DNA of 10,915 nt from JANNSX01 sp031403155 (lineage in GTDB: Bacteria; Pseudomonadota; Alphaproteobacteria; Rhizobiales; Hyphomicrobiaceae): contig JANNSX010000466.1 in the NCBI GenBank assembly GCA_031403155.1, positions 1 to 10,915 on the forward strand. The letters run 5' to 3'. Under the pieces are notes generated by a model. It made no database searches. It was not told the DNA's origin and saw nothing but the letters and a program-made list of their open reading frames with translations. Shown piece after piece: positions 1 to 6,605 of the stretch. Position 1 is the first letter of the stretch. Each line of letters opens with the position of its first letter. The position numbers were made by a program, and so were the translations under genes.

Positions 1-23
1 ACCGGCTCCACCGGCGGCCCCAG

Positions 24-37
24 GCGGCCTTGGCCGC
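24..37. repeat. Perfect 14-base palindrome
   Basis: GCGGCCTTGGCCGC reads the same on both strands and could fold as a 5-bp stem with a four-base loop. It lies at the extreme left edge, in DNA where I see no gene. It may belong to a terminator or to the end of something outside the window. No T-run follows on either strand, so no function is assigned. Confidence 0.3.
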
Positions 38-98
38 ATCGGTGATACACATGACGCTACTAACGAACTCGGGCACAACGCGCGCCCGAACCCACCGT

Positions 99-114
99 CC
101 GAGCCGACGCTCGG
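99..114 (-). terminator. Possible weak terminator hairpin after the DUF2865 gene
   Basis: CCGAGC-CGAC-GCTCGG forms a 6-bp GC-rich stem with a four-base loop, 77 bases beyond the stop of the minus-strand DUF2865 gene. No T-run follows on the minus strand, so it is not a textbook intrinsic terminator. The rest of bases 1-190 shows no open frame with a ribosome site, no RNA gene and no mobile element that I recognise. Confidence 0.25.
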
Positions 115-190
115 CGAGAGTTATGCGGTCAGATTGGATAACAGACGGTTAGCGGACGCCCGACTGCCGTTCGCCGCCAGTCAGAGGCTG

Positions 191-1282
191 CTACTTCCGG
201 CTGTGGGATGCAGCCGCAGATTTCTTCTTTGCGCTGTAGCTCTTACCGCTGGCTGACTGCCCGACTTTCGTAATGCCCATGGCAGCGCCGAGCTTCACCT
301 GATCGCCGCCCTTTTTGTCGACCGCAAGCGTTGCCTTGCGCTTCTTCGCTTTTGTCGAGTCGATGGTCGTATTGGGCTCATCCGACACGGCCGACGCGAT
401 CGCCGCCTGCGGATCGATCAGCGTGGTGACCGCCGGCCCGTCGAAGCCGACGAGAATTTGTTTCCGCCGGCCCTTCTTCGGCTTGCGGTTGTCGTAGAGC
501 GCCAGCTTTCCATCCTTTACCAGCTCGGCATACTTCTGGTGCCGCTGAAGTGCCGCCGCTTCCCAGGGATGAGGCTGGCACTTGCAGCTGTCGACATACT
601 CGTTGCGATAGCGGAAGGCATTCGCCAGGCTCGCGTAGCGCTGCCCCTTGAGGTCGACGGCCTCTTCCGGCGTTCCGTCGGGATTCTGATAGTAGAAGAG
701 CTTGACGGGAACGCCACAGCTCGACTCGCATGTATCCTTGTCTTCCGCGAGGCCGTCCCGCGTCGTCGAAAAACTGACGGGCCAATAGAAGCCGTCACAC
801 AGACGCACACACAGCGTGCGATAGGTACCGGAGGGGCCCAGACGCGGCCGCGCATTCGTCGTCTGACCGGGGATAGCCGGGAACACCGACACAGAACCGC
901 CAAACTCCTCGGAAGGGAACAAGGTGAAGATCGACGTCTGCTTGGTTTTCGTGAGGCCGGATCGATTGCTTCCGATCGACTCGGAGGCCGGCTTGTTTTT
1001 CTGCGCCCGCTGCTTCGAACGCTTGATCGATTGCGTGACGAACTCGTTGCTCGCCGGCGACTCGGTCAGCAGCAGCGATCCTTCAAAGCCAACCTCGCCG
1101 GTCATGGCGAGGCCCGACGCGGCAACGGTCTCGGTCTTCTCGACGGGTGCGGTGTCGCGGGAAATGAAGAAGCCGCTTTGGGCGGCTCCGGCAATGAGCG
1201 GTACTGCGGTCAAGGCGATCAGCGCGACGAGATCGCTCGCCCCGCTACGACGCCAACGCTTCCTTTGCCCCTCACGCAACAC
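191..1282 (-). CDS. DUF2865 domain-containing protein, exported or membrane-anchored
   Basis: Conserved protein of unknown function, 363 residues. A basic N-terminus (residues 3-12 rich in R/K) leads into a hydrophobic stretch at about 18-35. This is a signal peptide or signal anchor, so the rest should lie in the periplasm. The recognisable DUF2865 core is about residues 151-242: TYRTLCVRLCDGFYWPVSF, then a C-x3-C pair, V-K-L-F-Y-Y-x-N-P, N-A-F-R-Y-R, and a final C-K-C-x-P-x-P-W. It holds six cysteines (158, 162, 185, 189, 233, 235) placed as three close pairs. Residues about 260-363 form a Lys/Ser/Ala-rich, probably disordered tail. The start is GTG, with AAGG about ten bases before it. Its own promoter probably lies in the 154-base gap that separates it from the upstream dehydrogenase gene. 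The family assignment is from recalled pattern; the function is not known to me. Confidence 0.82.
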   Translation of the reverse strand: MLREGQRKRWRRSGASDLVALIALTAVPLIAGAAQSGFFISRDTAPVEKTETVAASGLAMTGEVGFEGSLLLTESPASNEFVTQSIKRSKQRAQKNKPASESIGSNRSGLTKTKQTSIFTLFPSEEFGGSVSVFPAIPGQTTNARPRLGPSGTYRTLCVRLCDGFYWPVSFSTTRDGLAEDKDTCESSCGVPVKLFYYQNPDGTPEEAVDLKGQRYASLANAFRYRNEYVDSCKCQPHPWEAAALQRHQKYAELVKDGKLALYDNRKPKKGRRKQILVGFDGPAVTTLIDPQAAIASAVSDEPNTTIDSTKAKKRKATLAVDKKGGDQVKLGAAMGITKVGQSASGKSYSAKKKSAAASHSRK

Positions 1283-1296
1283 GACCTTACACTCCC

Positions 1297-1377
1297 AAAC
1301 TCGGTTAACGGACCATTGCCACTCTAGTCGGGTAACGGATCAATTCCAACCAGGATTTCACGCGCTTACCCGAGTTT
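1297..1377. repeat. Three TCGG(T/G)TAA elements upstream of the DUF2865 gene
   Basis: TCGGTTAACGGACC (1301-1314) and TCGGGTAACGGATC (1328-1341) are direct repeats matching at 12 of 14 bases, 27 bases apart. A third, inverted copy of the core is TTACCCGA at 1367-1374. It sits inside CCGAGTTT (1370-1377), which mirrors AAACTCGG (1297-1304). They fill the gap upstream of the minus-strand DUF2865 gene and could be operator sites. No regulator is identified. Confidence 0.4.
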
Positions 1378-1418
1378 GTGCACTAACGATTAGCGGCCGT
1401 TCCGGGTCGTCTTGGGGC

Positions 1419-1434
1419 AACGGCGAGGGCCGTT
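1419..1434 (-). terminator. Hairpin just after the SDR gene
   Basis: AACGGC-GAGG-GCCGTT forms a 6-bp stem with a four-base loop, starting two bases after the TGA of the minus-strand dehydrogenase gene. There is no T-run after it. It could be a weak terminator or a 3'-end stabilising structure; the placement is the main argument. Confidence 0.35.
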
Positions 1435-1436
1435 CG

Positions 1437-2222
1437 TCAGTTGGCTGCCAATCTCGCGCCCCCATCCAGGCGGATCGAAACTCCGTTCAACATTGGGTTT
1501 TCGCAGATCTGACGTACCATCATTGCGTACTCCTCCGGCCGGCCCAACCGGGACGGAAACGGCACGCCGGCGGCAAGGGCCTTGCGGCCTTCCTCCGGCA
1601 AGGTCTGGAACATGGGTGTGTCGAAAAGCCCCGGCAGGATGCTGACGACGCGGATGCCGGAGGGGGCAAGGTCACGGGCCACGGGAAGGGTCAGGGCCAC
1701 CACCCCGCCTTTCGAGGCCGCATAAGCCGCCTGCCCCACCTGGCCGTCCTCGGCGGCAATCGATGAGGTTGTCACGATCACGCCGCGCTCGCCGTCGGGC
1801 CCGAGTGGGGCCAGCCGTGCCATGCCGGCCGCCGCCTGGGCCATGAGATTGAAGGTGCCGACGAGATTGACGGTAACGACCTTGGCGAAGCTCGCGAGGT
1901 CGTGCGGGGTGGTCTCGCCGGTGTCGCGATCGCGGCGAACCGTGCGCTTGCCGATGACGATGCCGGCGCAGGCGACGGCGAGCCGCTCCTGACCATGTTT
2001 GCCACGAGCTTCCGCCAGCGCTTGGGCGACGGCCTCCTCGCTGGCCACATCCGCCCGGATGTAGAGTGCCCCGGTCTCGGCGGCCGTGCGCGCGCCGGCG
2101 GCATCATCCATGTCGAGGATGGCGACCTTGACGCCCTTGCTCCTCAGAACCCGGACCGTCGCACCGCCGAGCCCCGAAGCGCCGCCCGAGACGACCGCGG
2201 CGATTTCGCCGTTGAGCTCCAT
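1437..2222 (-). CDS. SDR-family 3-hydroxyacyl-CoA dehydrogenase, HSD10-like
   Basis: Short-chain dehydrogenase/reductase of 261 residues, the normal length for the classical family. It is cytoplasmic, and the family uses NAD(H). It has the Rossmann glycine motif SGGASGLG (12-19), acidic residue D37 at the end of beta-2 (favours NAD), N119 in the VNLVGTFN segment, and catalytic S154, Y167 and K171 in Y-A-A-S-K. The stretch L-F-D-T-P-M-F-x-T-L-P and then VPFPSRLGRPEEYA (220-233) is typical of type II 3-hydroxyacyl-CoA dehydrogenase (HSD17B10-like). That enzyme oxidises short and branched 3-hydroxyacyl-CoA, for example 2-methyl-3-hydroxybutyryl-CoA in isoleucine breakdown. I chose the ATG at 2222 because GGAGGAGAAGGG lies just upstream and the Rossmann fold begins at once; a longer in-frame start at 2327 would add 35 residues with no homology. 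The substrate is inferred. The gene is divergent from the DUF1232 gene. Confidence 0.87.
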   Translation of the reverse strand: MELNGEIAAVVSGGASGLGGATVRVLRSKGVKVAILDMDDAAGARTAAETGALYIRADVASEEAVAQALAEARGKHGQERLAVACAGIVIGKRTVRRDRDTGETTPHDLASFAKVVTVNLVGTFNLMAQAAAGMARLAPLGPDGERGVIVTTSSIAAEDGQVGQAAYAASKGGVVALTLPVARDLAPSGIRVVSILPGLFDTPMFQTLPEEGRKALAAGVPFPSRLGRPEEYAMMVRQICENPMLNGVSIRLDGGARLAAN

Positions 2223-2250
2223 GATCGTTACCCTTCTCCTCCCGGACGGC

Positions 2251-2279
2251 TTGAGGAGAGGCCGCGCGGTTCCTATCTT
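2251..2279 (+). promoter_or_regulatory. Candidate promoter for the DUF1232/HIG1 genes
   Basis: TTGAGG (2251-2256), a 17-base spacer and TATCTT (2274-2279), preceded by C in both boxes, as in the alphaproteobacterial sigma-70 pattern CTTGAC...CTATAT. It is about 73 bases before the GTG of the DUF1232 gene, within the 129-base divergent region. It matches four of six bases in each box, so it is plausible only. Confidence 0.35.
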
Positions 2280-2283
2280 AGAC

Positions 2284-2311
2284 GTTGTAGCCCGGCGTTT
2301 GGCCCAGGCAA
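2284..2311 (-). promoter_or_regulatory. Candidate promoter for the SDR gene
   Basis: Read on the minus strand: TTGCCT (2311-2306), a 16-base spacer, then TACAAC (2289-2284), about 60 bases before the dehydrogenase ATG. Each box has four of six consensus bases. It lies back-to-back with the candidate plus-strand promoter. Low certainty. Confidence 0.22.
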
Positions 2312-2351
2312 GGGCACGGCCAGGCAAGTTGGGGCGAGGAGGGACGAGCGG

Positions 2352-2762
2352 GTGAAGCCGAATTCTACAGCGGACACGCCCATCGACGGCGAGGTGCTGA
2401 CGCCCGAGGACGTTCGCGTGCGCTCTGTCACTGTCGACAAGGGGTTCTGGCCGAAACTGCGTAAGGTGGCGCGCCGGATACCGTTCTCGAGAGATCTCGT
2501 CGCCGCCTACTACTGCGCCATGGACGACGGCACGCCACTCCGCGTTCGCGCCACCTTGCTCGGGGCGCTCGCATATTTCATCCTGCCAATCGATGGCATC
2601 CCGGACATCATCGCCGGTTTAGGCTTCACCGACGATGCGGCAGTATTGGCCATTGCCGTTAAAATGGTTGCCTCGCACATAAAACCGAAGCATCGCGAGG
2701 CCGCCCAGCAGGCGCTCGCCGACAAGCTCCCGGCGACGGGCGACACGGCAAAGCCGGTCTGA
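2352..2762 (+). CDS. DUF1232 (YkvA-like) small membrane protein
   Basis: Protein of 136 residues with a DUF1232 domain at about 67-108. The signature is Y-F-I-L-P-I-D-G-I-P-D-I-I-x-G-L-G-F-x-D-D, a hydrophobic hairpin with conserved Pro and Asp. Members are short proteins of unknown function, probably membrane-associated. The N-terminal 30 residues are acidic and unlike a signal peptide. I chose GTG at 2352 because GAGGAGGG (2336-2343) sits eight bases before it; the same frame stays open far upstream, but that region is the antisense of the dehydrogenase gene. It is followed 26 bases later by the HIG1-domain gene on the same strand, so the two are probably co-transcribed. The family call is firm; the biological role is unknown. 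Confidence 0.85.
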   Translation: MKPNSTADTPIDGEVLTPEDVRVRSVTVDKGFWPKLRKVARRIPFSRDLVAAYYCAMDDGTPLRVRATLLGALAYFILPIDGIPDIIAGLGFTDDAAVLAIAVKMVASHIKPKHREAAQQALADKLPATGDTAKPV

Positions 2763-2788
2763 CCGAGGACAGAGGAAGGACGGGCCGC

Positions 2789-2980
2789 ATGAATCTTGCG
2801 ACGAACAGCGTGTCAACGATCGCGATCGGCGCGGTGGCCGTCGTGCTGCTGCTCGGCCTCTTGAATATGATGCGGGGCGGTCCGGCCAACAAGAGCCAGA
2901 TGTTCATGCGCTGGCGCGTCGGATTGCAGTTTGCGGCAGTTGTCATCTTGATGATGACATTGTATTTGACTGGGCGTTAG
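2789..2980 (+). CDS. HIG1-domain twin-transmembrane protein
   Basis: Protein of 63 residues with two predicted membrane helices (about 11-28 and 45-61) joined by a short loop. The loop carries QMFMRWRVGLQ (37-47), which exactly fits the Q-x3-R-x-R-x3-Q motif of the HIG1 family. Mitochondrial HIG1 proteins (Rcf1 type) associate with respiratory complexes III/IV. The bacterial forms are assumed to be inner-membrane proteins with a related, mostly untested role. The ATG has AGGAAGGACGGG upstream (2772-2783). In related genomes, as I recall, this gene sits directly before the cobalamin adenosyltransferase gene; here two other genes lie between them. Confidence 0.85.
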   Translation: MNLATNSVSTIAIGAVAVVLLLGLLNMMRGGPANKSQMFMRWRVGLQFAAVVILMMTLYLTGR

Positions 2981-3036
2981 CGAGCACAAGATAGAACACG
3001 CCGACCACGACTGAGTGGGGTGGCGGTTCGGCCCGA

Positions 3037-4512
3037 GTGCACATCTCGACTCGGAACGGCAGTGTTTTGATTGAGTCCGCTTCACAATCCATCAGACAAA
3101 AGTCGCAAGGACTACTTGCCACTGCGGGTCTCACATTGACCCTGCTTGCGCTGGCCTATCCCGGACGCGCTACGAACGATACGTTCGGTTGGCTGCTGCA
3201 GGTCCGGGAAAACGACATCGTGGACGTCCAGCCGCCAGGCGCTCCGCTGCTTTTGTCGCTCGTCGACCCGATCTGGCCCGGACCTTATGGTCTCGTCGTC
3301 ATAAACCTCGTCGTGTTATGCATCGGTTTGATGCTCTTCTGGTTCGGCTGGTTGCGATCGGTCGGGGCTGCGCTCTTAGCCTCCATCGCAGTGCTTGCCT
3401 ATCCGGCGGTGTTCACGATCTTGCCGGTTGCCTGGCGCGACATCACCGGGCTCGCCATCACCGTGCTGACACTCGCCCTTGCCCACCGGCTCTGGAACAT
3501 CGAGCGCGGCACCGTTCCTAGCCGCCATCGCAGCCTGCTGTGGGCGAGCATTTTTGCCCTCAGCATCGCCGGGGCGTTGTTCCGGGCGAACCACGCGGCA
3601 GGCGTGCTTCCGCTGGTCGCACTGCCGCTTTTCCTCATAGTGCAACGCTACCTCGGCCGATCCCGCCTGTTGACCGTGTTGGGTGCCAGCTCCGTGGCCT
3701 TTCTCTTCCTCGCTTCGGCGAGCATGATCGCATTCACGCTCGCGTCCGCCACAACCCGTCCCGTCTATTCGTTCCAGGCCTGGAAGCTCTACCGGCTGAC
3801 CCAGATGTCGGTCGAGCTGCAGAAGAACCTTCTCCCTCCGGCACTCTATCCCAAGGTCGGCGTGCCGGAGCTGGAGGCCCTGCTGGACGCATCCGATTCG
3901 CCGTATCGACACATCTTTTGGACGGCTTACTCGCGGGCCAACAACGATCTGCTTCCGGTGATCATCAAGGCTGAGCCGTATCGAGTCCTGTCGGCACACT
4001 TCACCGATGCCGTGCTCGAGCACCCCACGACCTTCGCGGCGATAACATTGAGAGAGATGGGAGCGTACCTAGATTGGCGGCGCGTTCCCGGCGGCGCGTA
4101 CGTCGTGAATGATCAGCCCTCGGGCGTGTTCAAGGTCAAATCTCCAGAAGGCTTCGAGCTCACGCTCGACATCAATTGGCGGACCGAGACGCCGGTGATC
4201 GCCGAAACGCTGCTCTCGAATTGGTCGAAGCTGGCCCGTCCCGGGCTTATCCGAAATCCCGTGCCGATCATGACACTGGCGGCCGCTTTAGCGCTATTGT
4301 CGGTGTTTCTCCGGCTTCCCGGTGCACCCCTGATGATCACCACCGCATTCGCCGCCATCACGCATTTCCTCGGGGTCATCTGGATCGCGGCCATCTTCGA
4401 CTTCCGATTGGGACATCAGTCGATCGCGCTCGCGGTGATTGCCATTCTGCTGTTTGCAATCGATGTGACCCGCTCGTTACGCGGGAGCATTCTTGAACGT
4501 TCTCCTCGTTAA
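3037..4512 (+). CDS. Polytopic membrane protein, GT-C glycosyltransferase-like
   Basis: 491-residue integral membrane protein with about nine to ten hydrophobic helices (near 27-42, 86-104, 109-130, 135-150, 167-182, 187-204, 211-237, 410-427, 431-454, 460-477). A large hydrophilic, presumably periplasmic part spans 240-405. Its layout recalls GT-C lipid-linked glycosyltransferases (GT39 / DUF6020-like). Y-P-G-R-A-T-N-D (41-48) after the first helix supplies the acidic residue typical of that first loop. D-V-Q-P-P (63-67) stands where many relatives have H-P or H-P-P. W-R-D (133-135) and F-R-A-N-H (182-186) fit the later helices, and F-D-F-R (454-457) precedes the last helix. Such enzymes move sugars from polyprenyl phosphates to envelope lipids or proteins. 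The family link is from motif memory and tentative. The start is uncertain: GTG at 3037 lacks a close Shine-Dalgarno, and TTG at 3067 is possible. The PagL-like gene follows 97 bases later. Confidence 0.6.
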   Translation: MHISTRNGSVLIESASQSIRQKSQGLLATAGLTLTLLALAYPGRATNDTFGWLLQVRENDIVDVQPPGAPLLLSLVDPIWPGPYGLVVINLVVLCIGLMLFWFGWLRSVGAALLASIAVLAYPAVFTILPVAWRDITGLAITVLTLALAHRLWNIERGTVPSRHRSLLWASIFALSIAGALFRANHAAGVLPLVALPLFLIVQRYLGRSRLLTVLGASSVAFLFLASASMIAFTLASATTRPVYSFQAWKLYRLTQMSVELQKNLLPPALYPKVGVPELEALLDASDSPYRHIFWTAYSRANNDLLPVIIKAEPYRVLSAHFTDAVLEHPTTFAAITLREMGAYLDWRRVPGGAYVVNDQPSGVFKVKSPEGFELTLDINWRTETPVIAETLLSNWSKLARPGLIRNPVPIMTLAAALALLSVFLRLPGAPLMITTAFAAITHFLGVIWIAAIFDFRLGHQSIALAVIAILLFAIDVTRSLRGSILERSPR

Positions 4513-4609
4513 CGGTTCATCAACGCAACGCTGCAAGCTTCAGTTGCCCGCGCACCGACTCCAGATTCGCGGGCTCAGCCGCTCACTTCCACCCGAGAGT
4601 TTCACTCGA

Positions 4610-5155
4610 ATGCGGCTCCTCCTCTTGCTGATTGGCCTCGTCGCGACGATCCCGGCCGCACATGCCGGTGACGATACGTCAATCCTCAGCGAGCTCCGCT
4701 TCGGCCTCTTCGACCAGAGTATCGATGGCGCCAATTCGGAGACCGGTGTCGCCGTCAATGCCGAGGCGTTGTTCCAACCGCTACCGTGGTCCTCGGGCTT
4801 TGCGGCACTTGACCGGGTGATCCAGCCGCGTCCCCATATCGGGGCGACCATCAATGCCGGCGGCGACACGAGCCTCGCCTATGCGGGTCTCGCCTGGACG
4901 ATCCCACTCTATCGCGATTGGCTGTTCGCCGAGGCGTCGATCGGCGGCGCCCTCCATAACGGGCCACTCGAGGCGCCTGGCGTCGCCTCTTATGGGTGCA
5001 CCTGGGCCTTTCGCGAGACGCTCTCGCTCGGGCTCAACATCACCGAGGATTGGAGCCTTCTCGGCACTTTCGAGCACATGTCGAACGCCGATTTCTGCGA
5101 CTACAATCGCGGCTTGACCAATGCTGGCGTCCGTCTAGGTTACAGCCTCGATTAG
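4610..5155 (+). CDS. PagL-like acyloxyacyl hydrolase, outer membrane
   Basis: 181-residue protein. A clear signal peptide MRLLLLLIGLVATIPAAHA (1-19) ends in A-H-A, so export is expected. The mature part shows alternating beta-strands of a small outer-membrane barrel and ends with the PagL signature H-M-S-N-A (156-160), giving catalytic His156 and Ser158. PagL removes the 3-position acyl chain of lipid A. Two points differ from the Pseudomonas enzyme as I recall it. The Glu expected 14 residues after the His is Thr170 here, and the chain ends in L-D rather than an aromatic residue. Two cysteines (130, 163) could form a disulfide. The start at 4610 is set by the signal peptide, with GAGAG about ten bases upstream. 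A TTG at 4493 in the same frame would bury that peptide. It probably works on envelope lipids alongside the GT-C-like neighbour; that is inference. Confidence 0.75.
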   Translation: MRLLLLLIGLVATIPAAHAGDDTSILSELRFGLFDQSIDGANSETGVAVNAEALFQPLPWSSGFAALDRVIQPRPHIGATINAGGDTSLAYAGLAWTIPLYRDWLFAEASIGGALHNGPLEAPGVASYGCTWAFRETLSLGLNITEDWSLLGTFEHMSNADFCDYNRGLTNAGVRLGYSLD

Positions 5156-5185
5156 CGGCGGCCCCTGGCGTCGCCAGGTGGTTTG

Positions 5186-5767
5186 ATGGTCGTCCTCAAC
5201 AAAATCTACACGAAGACCGGTGACGCCGGCGATACGGCGCTGGGCACCGGCGAGCGTGTGCCGAAATTCCAACTTCGCATCGCCTCCTACGGCACGGTCG
5301 ACGAGGCCAACTCGTCGATTGGCGTCGCGCGGCTGCATGTCGGCATCGGCCAGGAGACGGTCGACGCCATGCTCGGCCGCATCCAGAACGACATGTTCGA
5401 TCTGGGCGCCGACCTCTGCACACCCGACCGGGGTCAGAAGCTCGACTACGAGCCGCTCCGCATCACCGAAGCCCAGGTCGACCGCCTCGAAAGCGAGATC
5501 GACACGCTCAATGCCGAGCTTTCCCCGCTCCGCTCCTTCGTCCTGCCGGGCGGCTCGGCGGCCGCCGCCCACCTGCACGTCGCCCGCACGGTGACGCGCC
5601 GGGCCGAGCGGTTGATGGTCGAGCTGTCGCGGGAACCCGGCGAGGTGGTCAGCCCGGCCGCCATCAAATACGCAAACCGGCTTTCCGATTTCCTGTTCGT
5701 TGCCGCGCGTTACGTGAACGACCAGGGCGCCCGCGACGTGCTCTGGGTTCCGGGCCAGAACCGCTAA
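5186..5767 (+). CDS. pduO: Cob(I)yrinic acid a,c-diamide / ATP:cob(I)alamin adenosyltransferase, PduO type
   Basis: 193-residue cytoplasmic enzyme, typical PduO length. It transfers the 5'-deoxyadenosyl group of ATP to cob(I)alamin, giving adenosylcobalamin, the cofactor of mutases such as methylmalonyl-CoA mutase. Visible family motifs: N-terminal ATP-binding K-I-Y-T-K-T-G-D-A-G-D-T (6-17), Y-G-T-V-D-E-A-N-S (35-43), F-D-L-G-A-D-L (71-77), F-V-L-P-G-G-S (118-124), the R-R-A-E-R (138-142) helix and N-R-L-S-D-F-L-F (164-171). This is the PduO fold, not the unrelated CobA/CobO fold, although databases sometimes label it cobO. The ATG at 5186 has AGGTGG four bases upstream; a TTG three bases earlier would only add one Met. 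I see no cobalamin riboswitch in the 30 bases before it. The rhomboid gene follows after 27 bases. Confidence 0.92.
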   Translation: MVVLNKIYTKTGDAGDTALGTGERVPKFQLRIASYGTVDEANSSIGVARLHVGIGQETVDAMLGRIQNDMFDLGADLCTPDRGQKLDYEPLRITEAQVDRLESEIDTLNAELSPLRSFVLPGGSAAAAHLHVARTVTRRAERLMVELSREPGEVVSPAAIKYANRLSDFLFVAARYVNDQGARDVLWVPGQNR

Positions 5768-5794
5768 CCCATTCTCAACTCAAAGGGAGCCTCC

Positions 5795-6517
5795 ATGTTC
5801 GTCCCGATCCGCGACGAGAATCGGCTCCGGTCCATACCCTTCCAATATGTGACGCTTGGGCTGATCGCCATCAACGCGGCCGTGTTCCTCGGGCTTCAGC
5901 TCCCCGACCTCTTGCAGTCGGACACCTGCGGGCAGATGACGCTCGCCAAGCTGTTCGGTGTCGTGCCGATCGAGCTTTCAGGCACGCAGACGACCATCGA
6001 AGGCTGCGCGCCATCAGGCGCACTCTCGATCCCCGAACCGCTGACCCTCATCACCTATCAGTTCCTGCATGGCGACCTGCTTCACCTGATCGGCAACATG
6101 CTCTTTCTCTGGGTGTTCGGCGATAATGTCGAGGACGCGTTGGGGCACGTGAAGTACCTCATTTTCTATCTCGCCTGTGGCATCGCGGGTGCACTTGCGC
6201 ATGTGATGCTGACGGGGGAGCCGAGCGCACCGTTGATTGGGGCGAGTGCCGCCATCGCGGGCGTCGTCGGCGCCTATCTGGTGCTGCACCCGAATGTGAA
6301 CGTCTGGGTGCTCGTCATGCGCTTCTTCCCGCTGAAGATACGAGCGCTATGGGTGTTGGGCGCCTGGGTGCTGATGAACATCACTTTCGCGGTGTTCGGT
6401 ATCGATCCGCTCGTCGCCTGGTGGGCCCATGTCGGGGGCATCATCGCTGGCGTGCTGCTGGTCATTGTCATGCGGCGGCGGGGCGTGCCGCTGTTCGACA
6501 GCGGGACCTCGGCCTGA
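5795..6517 (+). CDS. Rhomboid-family intramembrane serine protease
   Basis: 240-residue inner-membrane protease with about six helices. Catalytic Ser151 lies in G-A-S-A-A-I-A-G (149-156) and its partner His212 in W-W-A-H-V-G-G (209-215), so the Ser/His dyad is intact. H-L-I-G-N-M (97-102) gives the conserved His and Asn of the second helix that shape the oxyanion hole. The first loop (about 36-80), between helix 1 and helix 2, is long and holds two cysteines (45, 71), which may pair in the periplasm. AAAGGGAG (5781-5788) lies six bases before the ATG. The gene sits between the adenosyltransferase and etfB genes, an order I recall in other Hyphomicrobiales. Substrates cannot be read from the sequence. 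A 228-base gap follows. Confidence 0.9.
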   Translation: MFVPIRDENRLRSIPFQYVTLGLIAINAAVFLGLQLPDLLQSDTCGQMTLAKLFGVVPIELSGTQTTIEGCAPSGALSIPEPLTLITYQFLHGDLLHLIGNMLFLWVFGDNVEDALGHVKYLIFYLACGIAGALAHVMLTGEPSAPLIGASAAIAGVVGAYLVLHPNVNVWVLVMRFFPLKIRALWVLGAWVLMNITFAVFGIDPLVAWWAHVGGIIAGVLLVIVMRRRGVPLFDSGTSA

Positions 6518-6576
6518 CCATTGACCATGACCGGACGTGTCGCACTCGTGTCGCAGTGCAGCGGAGCGGGCGCCCA

Positions 6577-6605
6577 TTGACTCGCCCAAAACCCGGTCTT
6601 ACCGT
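6577..6605 (+). promoter_or_regulatory. Candidate promoter for etfBA-hbd
   Basis: TTGACT (6577-6582) matches five of six bases of a -35 box. The sequence 17 bases further, TACCGT (6600-6605), is a poor -10 with three of six. It lies in the 228-base gap before etfB, where a promoter would be expected. Weak support. Confidence 0.22.

Noticed and set aside
1..52. Minus-strand frame starting ATG at 52 (MCITDAAKAAWGRRW...) and running off the left edge.
   Set aside because: No ribosome site in front, only 17 residues visible and no recognisable motif. It could be the start of a gene outside the window, but there is not enough to support it.
458..1327. Long plus-strand open frame of 289 codons opposite the DUF2865 gene.
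   Set aside because: It is antisense to a gene with a recognised domain, its protein is Arg-rich with no motif, and G+C-rich DNA often leaves such shadow frames open.
1902..2351. Upstream extension of the DUF1232 frame.
   Set aside because: It runs antisense through the dehydrogenase gene. The GTG at 2352 has a strong GAGGAGGG site and gives the normal family length.
4493..4609. TTG start at 4493 for the PagL-like protein, overlapping the GT-C-like gene by 20 bases.
   Set aside because: It would place 39 unrelated residues before a perfect signal peptide. The ATG at 4610 explains the export signal and has a GAGAG site.
5156..5185. Cobalamin riboswitch before the adenosyltransferase gene.
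   Set aside because: Only 30 bases are available and no B12-box-like sequence is visible there or in the end of the preceding gene.
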